A program made the position numbers and the translations under genes. From contig NZ_CP038159.1 of NCBI RefSeq assembly GCF_004526235.1, forward strand, positions 3,534,001 to 3,598,000: 64,000 nucleotides of DNA, given 5' to 3'. The DNA comes from Sphingobacterium sp. CZ-2. GTDB lineage: Bacteria; Bacteroidota; Bacteroidia; Sphingobacteriales; Sphingobacteriaceae. The notes beneath the pieces are model-generated. The model did no database searches and was not told the DNA's origin. It saw nothing but the letters and a program-made list of their open reading frames with translations. This document shows positions 47,493 to 56,714 of the stretch, piece by piece (the first letter of the stretch is position 1; every line of letters begins with the position of its first letter).

Positions 47493-48351
47493 AATTTTCG
47501 GTTTTTTCTTCTAAAATCACCTTTGCCTTGGCCAGATGCTGATTTTTAACGTTCAGTTCCAGGTTCCGCGTGCCCTCCCTCTCCAGTATACGTATAACCA
47601 TCTTTCGGTCCTGGGCCAGGGAGAACTTAGGAAGTACGACTACCATTCCTGCCGGATTATCCATACGGCAATCCAGTTCCTGCTGTCCAAGGACCATCAA
47701 TGGCTTGATTTCCAGGTGCTGGATTGCGGTCTCCCTATGTCGGGACCTGGGGACCAGGCTGCTGGAAATACCCTGTACCTGGAATCCCACGGCGCCCGTG
47801 TTGTAAAGGATGATCGGAAGATAGAACTGATCTCCATGGAGGTATATCCCCTGCAGATCTGCTTTAACCCCTCCTACCCGGTGGCTGCGGGTCAACCGCC
47901 GACCCTTCTTCAAGACCAGGTTCTGCGCAATGGACCTGATCCTTATTAGGTCCACTGGTGGTCTGATGAATTTAGCGGAAGGGGTATGGGTGGTATCCTT
48001 GAACCTATAAATCATCACCTTTGGTTCCTTTGTGTAACCAACGGCAAAACAGTGCAGGGAACCCGAGCTGGTGATCACTGTAAGGTTGGTCCTTTGGAAT
48101 TCGGGGGAAATCGCCTTGAGCTGTAGCACGTTCGTTGAACCCTGCGCCCTCTGTGCAGCTATCTCGCTGCTGCCCAGATTGATCATAGTGATCTGGGCAG
48201 GGAAGACGATATGTGTCGTCATGTTATCGGAGATCAGTATCTCCTTAAATAGTATGCTGTCTTTAGAAAGATTGGCGGAGGGTTGCTGGCCATTCAGGCA
48301 GGTCAAGTTCAGAAACAGGACCAATGATATTGTGAATTTGACTGTTCTCAT
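47482..48351 (-). CDS. traN: conjugative transposon protein TraN
   Basis: A 289-residue exported protein (DUF4138 family). A signal peptide MRTVKFTISLVLFLNLTCLN is followed by the TraN core: ISDNMTTHIVFPAQITMINLGSSEIAAQRAQGSTNVLQLK and LTVITSSGSLHCFAVGYTKEP. It is part of the type IV secretion channel at the outer membrane, where it pairs with TraM. It starts 24 bases after traM. Confidence 0.88.
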   Translation of the reverse strand: MRTVKFTISLVLFLNLTCLNGQQPSANLSKDSILFKEILISDNMTTHIVFPAQITMINLGSSEIAAQRAQGSTNVLQLKAISPEFQRTNLTVITSSGSLHCFAVGYTKEPKVMIYRFKDTTHTPSAKFIRPPVDLIRIRSIAQNLVLKKGRRLTRSHRVGGVKADLQGIYLHGDQFYLPIILYNTGAVGFQVQGISSSLVPRSRHRETAIQHLEIKPLMVLGQQELDCRMDNPAGMVVVLPKFSLAQDRKMVIRILEREGTRNLELNVKNQHLAKAKVILEEKTENYEP

Positions 48352-48375
48352 AATGTTGCTTTGTTTTCATTCCTA

Positions 48376-49635
48376 TTATTTAATATTTTCGGATTCCGAG
48401 TCGACGAGCAGCAGTTGATGCCCTGCCCTGATCCTGATCTTTCTGTTACCAGGTCTTTTGGAGAAGACCTTTCGTGCAGCGTCCACACCGATGCCGGCAA
48501 CCTTGGAATACCATCTTCCCATGCCGGGGTTTTCCAGGTCCGATATAGCTATGTTGTTGACCTGTTGCTGCAGTGCATTCGCACCAGGTTCGGAAAGTAG
48601 TGTGCCCGGAACGTAAAGCCCCAACATTCCATCAAGATCATGGGCCTCAAGATTTACGGGAAGGATCTTCCCTCCCTTATGCAGGGAGCTTATCCTGACC
48701 CTGAGCCGGCCCTGGGAGATCGAACATTCTCCGAACAGGAGACTTTGTTTTTCGAACCTCAGCCCAGCCGTTGTCAAGTCATCCAAAAGACGTAACCTGA
48801 GGATGGAGCCGTGCTGTACCAGTTGGTCCATCTCCACCATGGCCCGGAATGAATTATCGCCGGTGGTTTCGCTTCCCTCCAGTTCAATATTTTGGAACGC
48901 GCCCTTCTCCCCCATTCGATCAGGTGTATCCAGGGTTAAGTGCGATATTCCAGGATCGTGTCTAAAAACCGAATGTACCGCTGGCCTTCTCGCAATCCCT
49001 TCCATTCCATCGTCCATCGGTATCCTACTTGGGTCCTGGATCATCTGGATCTTATCCAGAAGAACTCCCAACTGCTGCAGTTCCTCATCCTGCCCATCTG
49101 ATCGAGTGTAATCTGCCATTATTCCTTCAAGCTGCTTGATGGAAGCGTCCTGTGGGCTGGTAGGGATTGACGAACCTGCCATGTAGGTCAATTTTGCATA
49201 ATCATCCTGAGGGACCATTGGTTCCGGATCCTTGATTAGACGGCCGATCTGTTCAAGACGATCGTAGATCTTTTCTTGGGCAGATGTGATGGGCCGGTCT
49301 CGGCCATAGGGTCCTGGCTCATGAAGAGCCCATTGCTCCTCCTGCGAATCGACAAATGCTGGTGTATCGGTTTTCACACCATTGCTGAGGTTCTCATTTA
49401 GCAGCTCCCTGGACAACCTCTCGTAGTGCTCCAATTTACTGACAACCAGATCCTTATCAGGATTAGGACTAGGCACCTCGCCTATTAGTCCATATTTTTG
49501 AACCGTTCTTCCGGACCGGTCGCCAAAGGTGTTCAGGATGAACATTCCAATGACCACAATGGTAAGGCTGATGGCAAGGAAAGTGCCCTTGGGACTTCCC
49601 TTCAATCTACTTTTGAGTTGATCTATGATTTTCAT
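48376..49635 (-). CDS. traM: conjugative transposon protein TraM
   Basis: A 419-residue VirB10-like channel protein. A cytoplasmic N-terminus, one membrane segment (~19-38, FLAISLTIVVIGMFIL) and a long polar linker are followed by a C-terminal domain (~255-400) with FQNIELEGSETTGDNSFRAMVEMDQLVQHGSILRLRLLDD and LPVNLEAHDLDGMLGLYVPG, the TraM signature. It overlaps the upstream gene by 29 bases. It should bridge the two membranes in the mating channel. Confidence 0.88.
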   Translation of the reverse strand: MKIIDQLKSRLKGSPKGTFLAISLTIVVIGMFILNTFGDRSGRTVQKYGLIGEVPSPNPDKDLVVSKLEHYERLSRELLNENLSNGVKTDTPAFVDSQEEQWALHEPGPYGRDRPITSAQEKIYDRLEQIGRLIKDPEPMVPQDDYAKLTYMAGSSIPTSPQDASIKQLEGIMADYTRSDGQDEELQQLGVLLDKIQMIQDPSRIPMDDGMEGIARRPAVHSVFRHDPGISHLTLDTPDRMGEKGAFQNIELEGSETTGDNSFRAMVEMDQLVQHGSILRLRLLDDLTTAGLRFEKQSLLFGECSISQGRLRVRISSLHKGGKILPVNLEAHDLDGMLGLYVPGTLLSEPGANALQQQVNNIAISDLENPGMGRWYSKVAGIGVDAARKVFSKRPGNRKIRIRAGHQLLLVDSESENIK

Positions 49636-50053
49636 TTTTAGAGATTTTTTTGTGTTTTAGTAATTCGATAGCTGTATACAGGGAATCCAGGAGTCCTGCA
49701 TGTTCCCGGGCCAAGGAGCTACGGAGTTGCTCGCATCCAGGGGCCTTGCAGTCCATGATCCGCTCCAGGAAATCCCTATGGGATTTCAATCGCTTTAGGT
49801 AAATAGTATTTTGTACTTCATCAGAGGGCTGCACCGAGACCTGAACCACCCTGCCAAACCTTCTGGTAAGGGACATTTCCCCGCTGTTGGTGGGACATTT
49901 GAAACGCTCACCGAAACATAGGGCAAGAAGGAGCACCAATGGCAGTGAAAAAAAATAGATACCTCTACGTAATCCCCTGATCCGAGAGGTTATGCTGTTC
50001 CTGATCAACCTATGGAAATTTCCTGGTGCTTTTGTGTCCATTTCCTTCTTCAT
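49607..50053 (-). CDS. TraL-position conjugation protein
   Basis: A 148-residue membrane protein in the traL slot between traK and traM. A basic N-terminus (RLIRNSITSRIRGLRRGIYFF) precedes a single membrane segment (~33-50). The rest is polar with two cysteine motifs (CKAPGC). Its ATG overlaps the traK stop by four bases (ATGA). Sequence similarity to TraL is not evident to me; the call rests on position and size. Confidence 0.6.
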   Translation of the reverse strand: MKKEMDTKAPGNFHRLIRNSITSRIRGLRRGIYFFSLPLVLLLALCFGERFKCPTNSGEMSLTRRFGRVVQVSVQPSDEVQNTIYLKRLKSHRDFLERIMDCKAPGCEQLRSSLAREHAGLLDSLYTAIELLKHKKISKNENHRSTQK

Positions 50054-50670
50054 CTCCTTTCGATGGTCCTCAGCTCTGAATTGTCGGTCGTCCTCCAGCC
50101 CTCTATTAGAAATCCATGGGGATTATTGGCACTCCTTGTTACCTCCCGCAGCTGGCCCATGGTTACCAGACGCCGTGTGGTCTCCACGCTGGATCGGATG
50201 ATCTGTTGGGAACCATGGAACGTGAACCTATAGGGATGGGAACCCATCTCCATGACTATACTATCTACGCTGATCCGCTGACTGATGTTCGCTGCAATGA
50301 TATCCCGATAATACCCTTTCTCGAGCAGCGTCTCATAGCTCCTCCTGGCGCTGGCATCAGCCAGGTAGAGCGCACGGGAGAGCTGCTCACGGATCACCTT
50401 TTCGTCAGGGTCAAGGGTGAAGAAATAACGGTGGAAGCTTTCCACATGCTGCTGTGCCTCCACCTGGAGGTTCTCACCCCGAGTTGAGGCAACAGCCTGG
50501 AGTACGGCGCCCGGTGCCAACAGATAAATCCTTTGATTGGAATCCTTTGAGATCTGGCCGTTCCTGTACACCGAATAAAGGCAGATGCCAGCAAAAATGG
50601 CCACGATCAAGAGGCAAAAGTTACGAACCTGCCGAAAGGCGGTATCAAGGTTGTTGAATTTTCTGAACAT
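50050..50670 (-). CDS. traK: conjugative transposon protein TraK
   Basis: A 206-residue VirB8-like protein. One N-terminal membrane segment (~16-36) is followed by a periplasmic domain with ENLQVEAQQHVESFHRYFFTLDPDEKVIREQLSRALYLAD, typical of TraK, and the ending RTTDNSELRTIERR. It lies 21 bases after traJ and overlaps the TraL-position gene by four bases. Confidence 0.9.
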   Translation of the reverse strand: MFRKFNNLDTAFRQVRNFCLLIVAIFAGICLYSVYRNGQISKDSNQRIYLLAPGAVLQAVASTRGENLQVEAQQHVESFHRYFFTLDPDEKVIREQLSRALYLADASARRSYETLLEKGYYRDIIAANISQRISVDSIVMEMGSHPYRFTFHGSQQIIRSSVETTRRLVTMGQLREVTRSANNPHGFLIEGWRTTDNSELRTIERR

Positions 50671-50691
50671 GATGAATCTGGTTTATGGATA

Positions 50692-51888
50692 TTATTCGGA
50701 ATTCCTGCCCTTACCTGCCCGGAAACCCTGTTGATCGTTGAAATAGGGAGAATTGGAAACCTGTTGAGCCATCCCCTGTCCCATCGACGAGGCCGCATCA
50801 CCGAATGAATCCCTTGCCATCGATAATCCTGAGGATGAAACAACTACTGCCCTTTCTGCCGTTGAGGAGAACATTTGGGTAACGCGAACACCAAATACGC
50901 TGCCATCACTTGAATGGACAATATAGTTCGCCACTGATGGTACGGTGAAATACCCTACGATCCCGATAATCAGAAAGATCTGGTAGGCCAGATGGGTCCT
51001 GTCGAACATTGTATCGCCCATTACCTGGATCTGGGCCAGATCGATCAGTAGCATTTTCTGTTGGATCCTGCCGATGATGCTCCCAAATATATTGGCCACC
51101 GGCAACCAGAGAAAGATATTGATGTACCTGGCAAGCCAGACGGTGAGCGTGTGGTGGAAACCCTCGAAAACCGACAGTCCGAAGACCAGTGGTCCCAATA
51201 TGGTAAGTACCACCAACTGGAATGTCCTGAGGGTATCTATGCATAAAGCTGCAGCCTGGAATAGGAGCTCAAGGATTTCGCTCATCCATTCCTTTACCCC
51301 ATTTCGAAAACCGTATGCTGTCTTTGCCATGGCAAACTTGATGTCGTTGCCGATGCCCTGTAGTAGCCCTTCTTCTGAGGGGTCTTCATCTTTGTAGGTA
51401 TATCTGTACCATAAGTCCCTATCCCCCTCACCACCCTCACCCACATAGATCTGCCACGGGATGGTCTGCTTTACAGCTTCCCTTTTCTTTTCAAGGAGCA
51501 CCTCAATGGCTGTTTGCGAATCTTCCACCATGGCATTGGTAGCAGCAACAGTCGGTGAAAGGATTCCGTTTACAAGCCCCATGAATGCAGGGAAGAAGGC
51601 AATGCACAGTCCTATCGCAAACGGTCTCAATAAGGGGTAGACATCTACGCCCTCTGCCCTTGACAGGTGCCTCCATACCCTTATGGAAATATGCAGTAGG
51701 GCAGCGAATCCTGCCAGCCCCTGGCCAACACCCATCAGCCTCTGGCTGAGGGGTACCATTTCTAAATAAAGCTGCTCGAGGACCTCTCGAAGGCTGAGGA
51801 GATCCTGCCCGAGATCCTGGGCCAGGACCATCTGGGGGCAAAGGGCCAGGCAACCAAAAAAGATCACCATAAAATGTCTTCGTTTCAT
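50692..51888 (-). CDS. traJ: conjugative transposon protein TraJ
   Basis: A 398-residue multi-pass membrane protein of the VirB6-like TraJ family. A signal peptide is followed by about six to seven membrane segments, with DVYPLLRPFAIGLCIAFFPAFMGLVNGIL, LLFQAAALCIDTLRTFQLVVLTILGPLVFGLSVFEGF and LARYINIFLWLPVANIFGSII as clear family motifs. It is 13 bases downstream of the second small TraI-like paralogue. Confidence 0.92.
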   Translation of the reverse strand: MKRRHFMVIFFGCLALCPQMVLAQDLGQDLLSLREVLEQLYLEMVPLSQRLMGVGQGLAGFAALLHISIRVWRHLSRAEGVDVYPLLRPFAIGLCIAFFPAFMGLVNGILSPTVAATNAMVEDSQTAIEVLLEKKREAVKQTIPWQIYVGEGGEGDRDLWYRYTYKDEDPSEEGLLQGIGNDIKFAMAKTAYGFRNGVKEWMSEILELLFQAAALCIDTLRTFQLVVLTILGPLVFGLSVFEGFHHTLTVWLARYINIFLWLPVANIFGSIIGRIQQKMLLIDLAQIQVMGDTMFDRTHLAYQIFLIIGIVGYFTVPSVANYIVHSSDGSVFGVRVTQMFSSTAERAVVVSSSGLSMARDSFGDAASSMGQGMAQQVSNSPYFNDQQGFRAGKGRNSE

Positions 51889-51901
51889 TTCTGTAAAATA
51901 T

Positions 51902-52537
51902 TTAACGGTTTGTTATTCCCTGCAAACTCTTCATGGAACCCGTATGATCCCACTCCCTTTGACGATGGTATTCGAGGATACGATTGGACGCGGTCAATGA
52001 CCTTATTAGCCGAAGGTGCCGCTCCATCCTCTCATGGACCGAATCAATGGTGCGTAGCCGTTCTCCATCATCCATTTTTGCCCGACCAGCGGACAGTACC
52101 ATAGTGAGTTCGCCCAGTTCTTCTAGGCAGCCCTGGAGTACCTTGGAATACAGATTTTCCAGATGCTCCAGTTCTTTTGGATCAAAGCCTCCCTGCCGTA
52201 CCAGGTCCCCGGTATGGCCAATGGAGAGCTCGAGTATCCGTTTCTGCATGGATAGGATGGAAGCCACCTTGTGGTAGTTCCGGACCGCCGGATTCACCTT
52301 TAATAGGCCATCGAGGAATAACCTGTGTAATCCGAAATTCCCTTTGGAGATATCCCGGATATGGTTATAACCGTTTTTAAGTATCTCATACCCTTCCTCC
52401 ATATCCTTGAGCACCTTTTTGAACTGGGCCAATTTTTCCACATTCAACAGGAGCTGCTGTACTTCGGTGGATTGGGCCCGGGCCTGCACCGAAATCAGTA
52501 ACAATAGCACAATACCGATCAATAACTTTTTTTTCAT
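51902..52537 (-). CDS. TraI-like paralogue 3 of the tra operon
   Basis: A 211-residue exported protein with a signal peptide (~1-21) and otherwise helical, charged sequence. EEGYEILKNGYNHIRDISKG and FGLHRLFLDGLLKVNPAVR align with the gene directly upstream (52552-53184). Its C-terminal YSKVLQGCLEELGELTMVL and MDDGERLRTIDSVHERM align with both upstream neighbours. The three therefore look like descendants of one TraI-type gene. Function: presumed mating-channel component. Confidence 0.72.
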   Translation of the reverse strand: MKKKLLIGIVLLLLISVQARAQSTEVQQLLLNVEKLAQFKKVLKDMEEGYEILKNGYNHIRDISKGNFGLHRLFLDGLLKVNPAVRNYHKVASILSMQKRILELSIGHTGDLVRQGGFDPKELEHLENLYSKVLQGCLEELGELTMVLSAGRAKMDDGERLRTIDSVHERMERHLRLIRSLTASNRILEYHRQREWDHTGSMKSLQGITNR

Positions 52538-52551
52538 CTCTTCCCTTTCAT

Positions 52552-53184
52552 TTATTTAAACCTGTAGGATCTACCTAAAAATTCTAGCTGCTGGACATCC
52601 CGTTGCTGCAGGTACCTTATTGCCCTGTTCTGGAGCTGTTGTTCCAAGATTTGCCTGTGTGCCAGCCTGACCAATCCATGGACCTTTTCGATACGTTGGA
52701 TCCTTTGGTAATCCGATAGCCTGAAGCCATCGCTCCGCAGGATCCCGATGAGTGCATTCAGGAGTTCTGCAGAGCGTTCATATAGGTCACCCTGTAGAAC
52801 AGAGGCTTCACTACCTGGTATCCCGTACAGCTCTTCCGGTCCTTCGGACAACCCGGCAAGCCTTGCAATCGATCCATAGATCTCCTGGATCTCCTTTAAA
52901 TACCAGGAACTGCGTACTCCAGGGGATGCCCGGGAGAGCGAGTCGAAATATCTCCGATGGAGAGAATATTCCCCCCTCGAGAGATCGCCCACCATGGCAA
53001 GACCATAGCGGGCAAGACCGTACCCACCGGAAAGGAGTTCCGCGAATGCACCGTTTGCCACTATCTGGGCCATAAGGTATTTTTTCTGGGTGGCACCCTG
53101 TCTTGTCCACTCCCCTAGGGTCTGTGCATTGGACCTCTGGAGGCCCAGGACCACAAATAATGACATAAAAAATATTGTTCTCAT
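52552..53184 (-). CDS. TraI-like paralogue 2 of the tra operon
   Basis: A 210-residue exported protein. The start is the ATG at 53184 (MRTIFFMSLFVVLGLQRSNAQ, a signal peptide); the open frame upstream overlaps the previous gene. SGGYGLARYGLAMVGDLSRG and YSLHRRYFDSLSRASPGVR match paralogue 3, and YERSAELLNALIGILRSDGF and LSDYQRIQRIEKVHGLV match the C-terminal pattern of both relatives. It is 13 bases from each neighbour, a regular spacing that supports serial duplication. Confidence 0.72.
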   Translation of the reverse strand: MRTIFFMSLFVVLGLQRSNAQTLGEWTRQGATQKKYLMAQIVANGAFAELLSGGYGLARYGLAMVGDLSRGEYSLHRRYFDSLSRASPGVRSSWYLKEIQEIYGSIARLAGLSEGPEELYGIPGSEASVLQGDLYERSAELLNALIGILRSDGFRLSDYQRIQRIEKVHGLVRLAHRQILEQQLQNRAIRYLQQRDVQQLEFLGRSYRFK

Positions 53185-53197
53185 GGTGATTAAACTA

Positions 53198-53887
53198 TTA
53201 GTTGTTCCCAATTCCGTAAAGGATCTGAACTGCCTTTCTCTGGGCTTCGTCCTTTGAGCGTTCCAGGCTGAGCAGAACATTCTGCCTTCCGAATGCCCTC
53301 AGATCGGACAGTACGGCCGCCATGGCCCGTGCAGCGCGGTCGATCCCCTCCATACGCTGCTGGTCGGTCATCTCAAGGTTGAATGGCCGGATGACCTGAA
53401 GGACCGCTTCCAGGTTATCAAGTCCCTTATCGAGCATTCCCTCGTACATCCTCTCCATTTCCATCAGCTCCTTGTGCGAGAAATTCGGGTCGGAGGAAAA
53501 TCGCTTCCACGCCTGCTGGTACTCGGTGAGAAGGTCCGACTGCATCTTTACTATCTGCTGGATCCTCCTGTATCTGGCGATGACCTCTCGTATGGTCCTT
53601 AACTCATTGAAGTATACCTGGTACTGTTCCTTCTGCTTCTGTGTCCATTCGGAAATCTCCTGGAGCTTGAGTTTGGAAAGGGCATTTTCCAGGACCTTCT
53701 GGGCGTTCTGCAACCATATTGTTTCGTTCTGCAATCTCTGAACCTTCAGATCAAAAGCCTTGACTACACGTTTTATCGCCAGCCGGAGGACTTCTGCAAG
53801 CACCAGCTGTCCATGGGATTTTGCCATAGGGAGAAGGACTAGGGATATTGCCAAAAGGGCGGTTGCTAAGGGTTTTATCTTATTCAT
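53198..53887 (-). CDS. TraI-like conjugal transfer protein (paralogue 1)
   Basis: A 229-residue exported protein with a signal peptide (~1-26) and a long helical, probably coiled-coil body (RLQNETIWLQNAQKVLENALSKLKLQEISEWTQKQKEQYQ), the usual look of Bacteroidetes TraI. It follows traG with an 8-base overlap, as traI does after traG/traH in related elements. The C-terminal LMEMERMYEGMLDKGLDNLEAVLQVI and MTDQQRMEGIDRAARAM are echoed in the next two genes. Confidence 0.75.
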   Translation of the reverse strand: MNKIKPLATALLAISLVLLPMAKSHGQLVLAEVLRLAIKRVVKAFDLKVQRLQNETIWLQNAQKVLENALSKLKLQEISEWTQKQKEQYQVYFNELRTIREVIARYRRIQQIVKMQSDLLTEYQQAWKRFSSDPNFSHKELMEMERMYEGMLDKGLDNLEAVLQVIRPFNLEMTDQQRMEGIDRAARAMAAVLSDLRAFGRQNVLLSLERSKDEAQRKAVQILYGIGNN

Positions 53888-56369
53888 GTTCCCCCCCTGT
53901 TTTTCCTCTCAGGTGTTCCGCCATGGCCTTAATTCCTTCGGTGTAGTCCCCAAGTTTGTATTCCACGAATTTCTCCAACATTTTCTTTTCTCGCTCCTCT
54001 GTGGTATAGCACAGGTATTCCTCCAGGGACACCTCCGTACGGTAAACCCTGGAAAAAGTGCCCGAAAGGCTAATGAATACCTCCTTGTACTTTCTATTCG
54101 GTTCATTGGCTCGGTTGAGCGAAAGGACCATAGCCCGTTCCTTTTCGCTGAGTCCCAGCATCTCCTCGATCATTTGGAACCTGTTCTCGTACTTCCTCTG
54201 GTCCAAAAGGATCTTACAATCACTGTTGTTGATGATTGTCTGGCGAACGATGGGAGAAGAGATGATATCATCGATCTCCTGGGTGACCACGATCGCCTCT
54301 CCGAAGAACTTCCGGACCGTTTTGAACAGATATTGGATATATTGCGCAAAGCCATCCTTCATAAGGGCCTTCCACGCCTCCTCGATCAGGATCATCTTCC
54401 TGATCCCAGGAAGCTTGCGCATCTTGGAGATGAAAACCTCCATGATGATCAATGTTACCACCGGGAATAGGATGGGGTGGTCCTTTATACTGTCGAGCTC
54501 AAAAACGATGAAGCGCTGTTGCAGCACGTCCAGGTTTGTCCTGGCGTTCAGAAGGAAGTCGAACTCGCCGCCCTTATAGAATGGCCTTAGTACATAAAGG
54601 AGGTTCTCCAGATCAAAATCCCTATCCTTCACCCCTTCCAGCCGGATCTGTTCACGGTAGGGACCTTTCAGGTATTCATAGAATCCATCGAAACATGCAA
54701 ATCCTCCATCCTGGCCCATATGCGTAAAGTAACCGGTGATGGCCCCGGAAAGAGCGACATATTCCGATCTTCTGAAGGGTTCGTCATCTTTTTTCCATAG
54801 AGCAAGGATCAGTGCTTTTACGCTCTCACGCTTCTCGGTGTCGGGAAGTTCACCATCAGGTATGTGGAAGGGATTGAAGCTTATGGGATCACGCTCACTA
54901 TAGGTAAAGTAATACCCGCCCAGCAAGCGGCAGAGCCCTTGGTAGGAATGTCCAACGTCAACAAGGACCACATGAGCACCACTCCCGTGGTAGGACCGCA
55001 CTAGATGGTTCGTGAAGAACGATTTCCCACTGCCCGACGGGCCCAGAATGAACTTGTTCCGGTTGGTCGTTATTCCTCTGTCGATCGGTTCGTCGCTTAT
55101 ATCCACATGCAGGGGTCTCCCGGACAGCCTGTCCCCTAGCCTGAGGCCTACAGGACTTGTGGATGACATGGCAGAAGATTCCAGGTTGAGAAAACAGCAT
55201 GCCTGTTGGGTGAAGGTATCGAAAGAGTCGTACAGCGGCATTTCAGCAGCATTCCCAGGTATCCCCGCCCAGAAGATCTGTGGGGCGCCAACGCTCTCCA
55301 CCTTTATACCACAGCCCATCCTATTGAGCGATCCGGCAACCAGACCGGACATCCGATGAAGTTCACTCTGATCGGAACTGCAGACCATGACATTGAAATG
55401 AGCCCTGATGGGCATGCGCTGCTGGACTATGGCCTCGTTCAGGAAATCATTTGTCGAGTCCCTGGCGATCAGGTTGGACCTGCTATAGGCAGCAAGGGAC
55501 TGTAACCGGAGCCTTTTACGCTCCAGCTGATCCAACCTTGCGTTGACATCCCCTATGAATATATATTGGTTCACCAGATGGTCACAGGGCATAAGCTGAC
55601 CGAGTAAACTTCCGAATCCTACGGGGAAGGCCGATCTATCACTGCTATAGGGTTCATAATCTGTACAGGGCATGCTGAACTGGGGGAGATCCTGAACATC
55701 ACCAAGACTATAGATCCTTAATTCCCTATCTCCGATTCGGATGTCCTTTCCGGAAAGATCAATATCACCCAAAATCCTTTCTCCAGGAGATTGACCCTGG
55801 GAGATGTACCGCTCCAATAGTCCAGGTGAGTCCGGTGTACTGAACAGTCCATCGCTCCCAACCGGCATTACCTGGACCAGGCCAGAGTCCGAGAGGGCCC
55901 GGCAAAAATGTCCACAGGCATCCTTGAAGCCGTTTACCACTTGAGGATCCAGGATATCCCTGGGCACAGGTGATCCATGGAGGAGCGTCCTCCCGAATGA
56001 CATCATTCTTGCACGTCCTTTGGGCACCATGCTCAGGATCAGGTAACATTCGTGCTGCATGTACTGCCTTTCGTGGAAGTAACGTTCACTGCACTGCGAG
56101 ATGTAGGATCCGCAATCCATATTTAGGTCCTGAGAATATTTTCCTGTATAGAACCAATCCTGCTTGTGGACGATACTTGAGACCGGCAGCAACCTGATCG
56201 CTTTTGTCCATGCCTGGTGATAGTTCTCATACTCTTTTCTCGAAAGTGAGAAAATCTCAGGGAGCTGAAGTGAATAGACCCTGCTCACTTCTCCCATCCT
56301 GCCCAAAAGGAAACCGTCCTGGTACCCTATTATCGGCCATTCATCCCTGATATCGGTTTTTCTTTTCAT
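53880..56369 (-). CDS. traG: conjugation ATPase TraG
   Basis: An 829-residue VirB4-type ATPase that powers the mating channel from the cytoplasmic face. The Walker A motif GPSGSGKS lies near residues 443-450 and the Walker B region ILIEEAWKAL near 660, followed by IVVTQEIDDI. The N-terminal half (IGYQDGFLLGRMGEVSRVYSLQLPEIFSL) matches Bacteroidetes TraG. Length is normal. It overlaps traF by four bases. Confidence 0.95.
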   Translation of the reverse strand: MKRKTDIRDEWPIIGYQDGFLLGRMGEVSRVYSLQLPEIFSLSRKEYENYHQAWTKAIRLLPVSSIVHKQDWFYTGKYSQDLNMDCGSYISQCSERYFHERQYMQHECYLILSMVPKGRARMMSFGRTLLHGSPVPRDILDPQVVNGFKDACGHFCRALSDSGLVQVMPVGSDGLFSTPDSPGLLERYISQGQSPGERILGDIDLSGKDIRIGDRELRIYSLGDVQDLPQFSMPCTDYEPYSSDRSAFPVGFGSLLGQLMPCDHLVNQYIFIGDVNARLDQLERKRLRLQSLAAYSRSNLIARDSTNDFLNEAIVQQRMPIRAHFNVMVCSSDQSELHRMSGLVAGSLNRMGCGIKVESVGAPQIFWAGIPGNAAEMPLYDSFDTFTQQACCFLNLESSAMSSTSPVGLRLGDRLSGRPLHVDISDEPIDRGITTNRNKFILGPSGSGKSFFTNHLVRSYHGSGAHVVLVDVGHSYQGLCRLLGGYYFTYSERDPISFNPFHIPDGELPDTEKRESVKALILALWKKDDEPFRRSEYVALSGAITGYFTHMGQDGGFACFDGFYEYLKGPYREQIRLEGVKDRDFDLENLLYVLRPFYKGGEFDFLLNARTNLDVLQQRFIVFELDSIKDHPILFPVVTLIIMEVFISKMRKLPGIRKMILIEEAWKALMKDGFAQYIQYLFKTVRKFFGEAIVVTQEIDDIISSPIVRQTIINNSDCKILLDQRKYENRFQMIEEMLGLSEKERAMVLSLNRANEPNRKYKEVFISLSGTFSRVYRTEVSLEEYLCYTTEEREKKMLEKFVEYKLGDYTEGIKAMAEHLRGKTGGEHE

Positions 56370-56704
56370 CCCGGAAAGTTTTTATGTTCCTTAATACTTG
56401 GGTCATTGAATATGGCCCTTGAACGGATCCTTATTACCTTGGGGCACCTCCTTCGGGCAGCCCATTTCTGCAGACCGTACTGACCGAACCGATCACTAAG
56501 CCTATAGGTTACCCATATCATAGTACCACCGGATGATCCAATTAGGCCCAGCGAAATCCAGGATGGAATTCCCAGATAGTACAGCAGAGCAAATAGGAAT
56601 AGCAGTGCCAGAGTAGCTATGGCCAGGTACCAGATGTACTGGGCCTTGAGACCTTTGAATTCCAGTGGCGTGTTGATGCCTTTGTTGATCCTGAATTTTT
56701 CCAT
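56366..56704 (-). CDS. traF: conjugative transposon protein TraF
   Basis: A 112-residue inner-membrane protein (DUF4133 family, VirB3-like). FRINKGINTPLEFKGLKAQYI is the family start, followed by two adjacent membrane segments (~27-65) and the basic motif YRLSDRFGQYGLQKWAARRRCP. It sits between traE and traG with tight spacing. Confidence 0.93.
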   Translation of the reverse strand: MEKFRINKGINTPLEFKGLKAQYIWYLAIATLALLFLFALLYYLGIPSWISLGLIGSSGGTMIWVTYRLSDRFGQYGLQKWAARRRCPKVIRIRSRAIFNDPSIKEHKNFPG

Positions 56705-56714
56705 TCCTTAGGTG

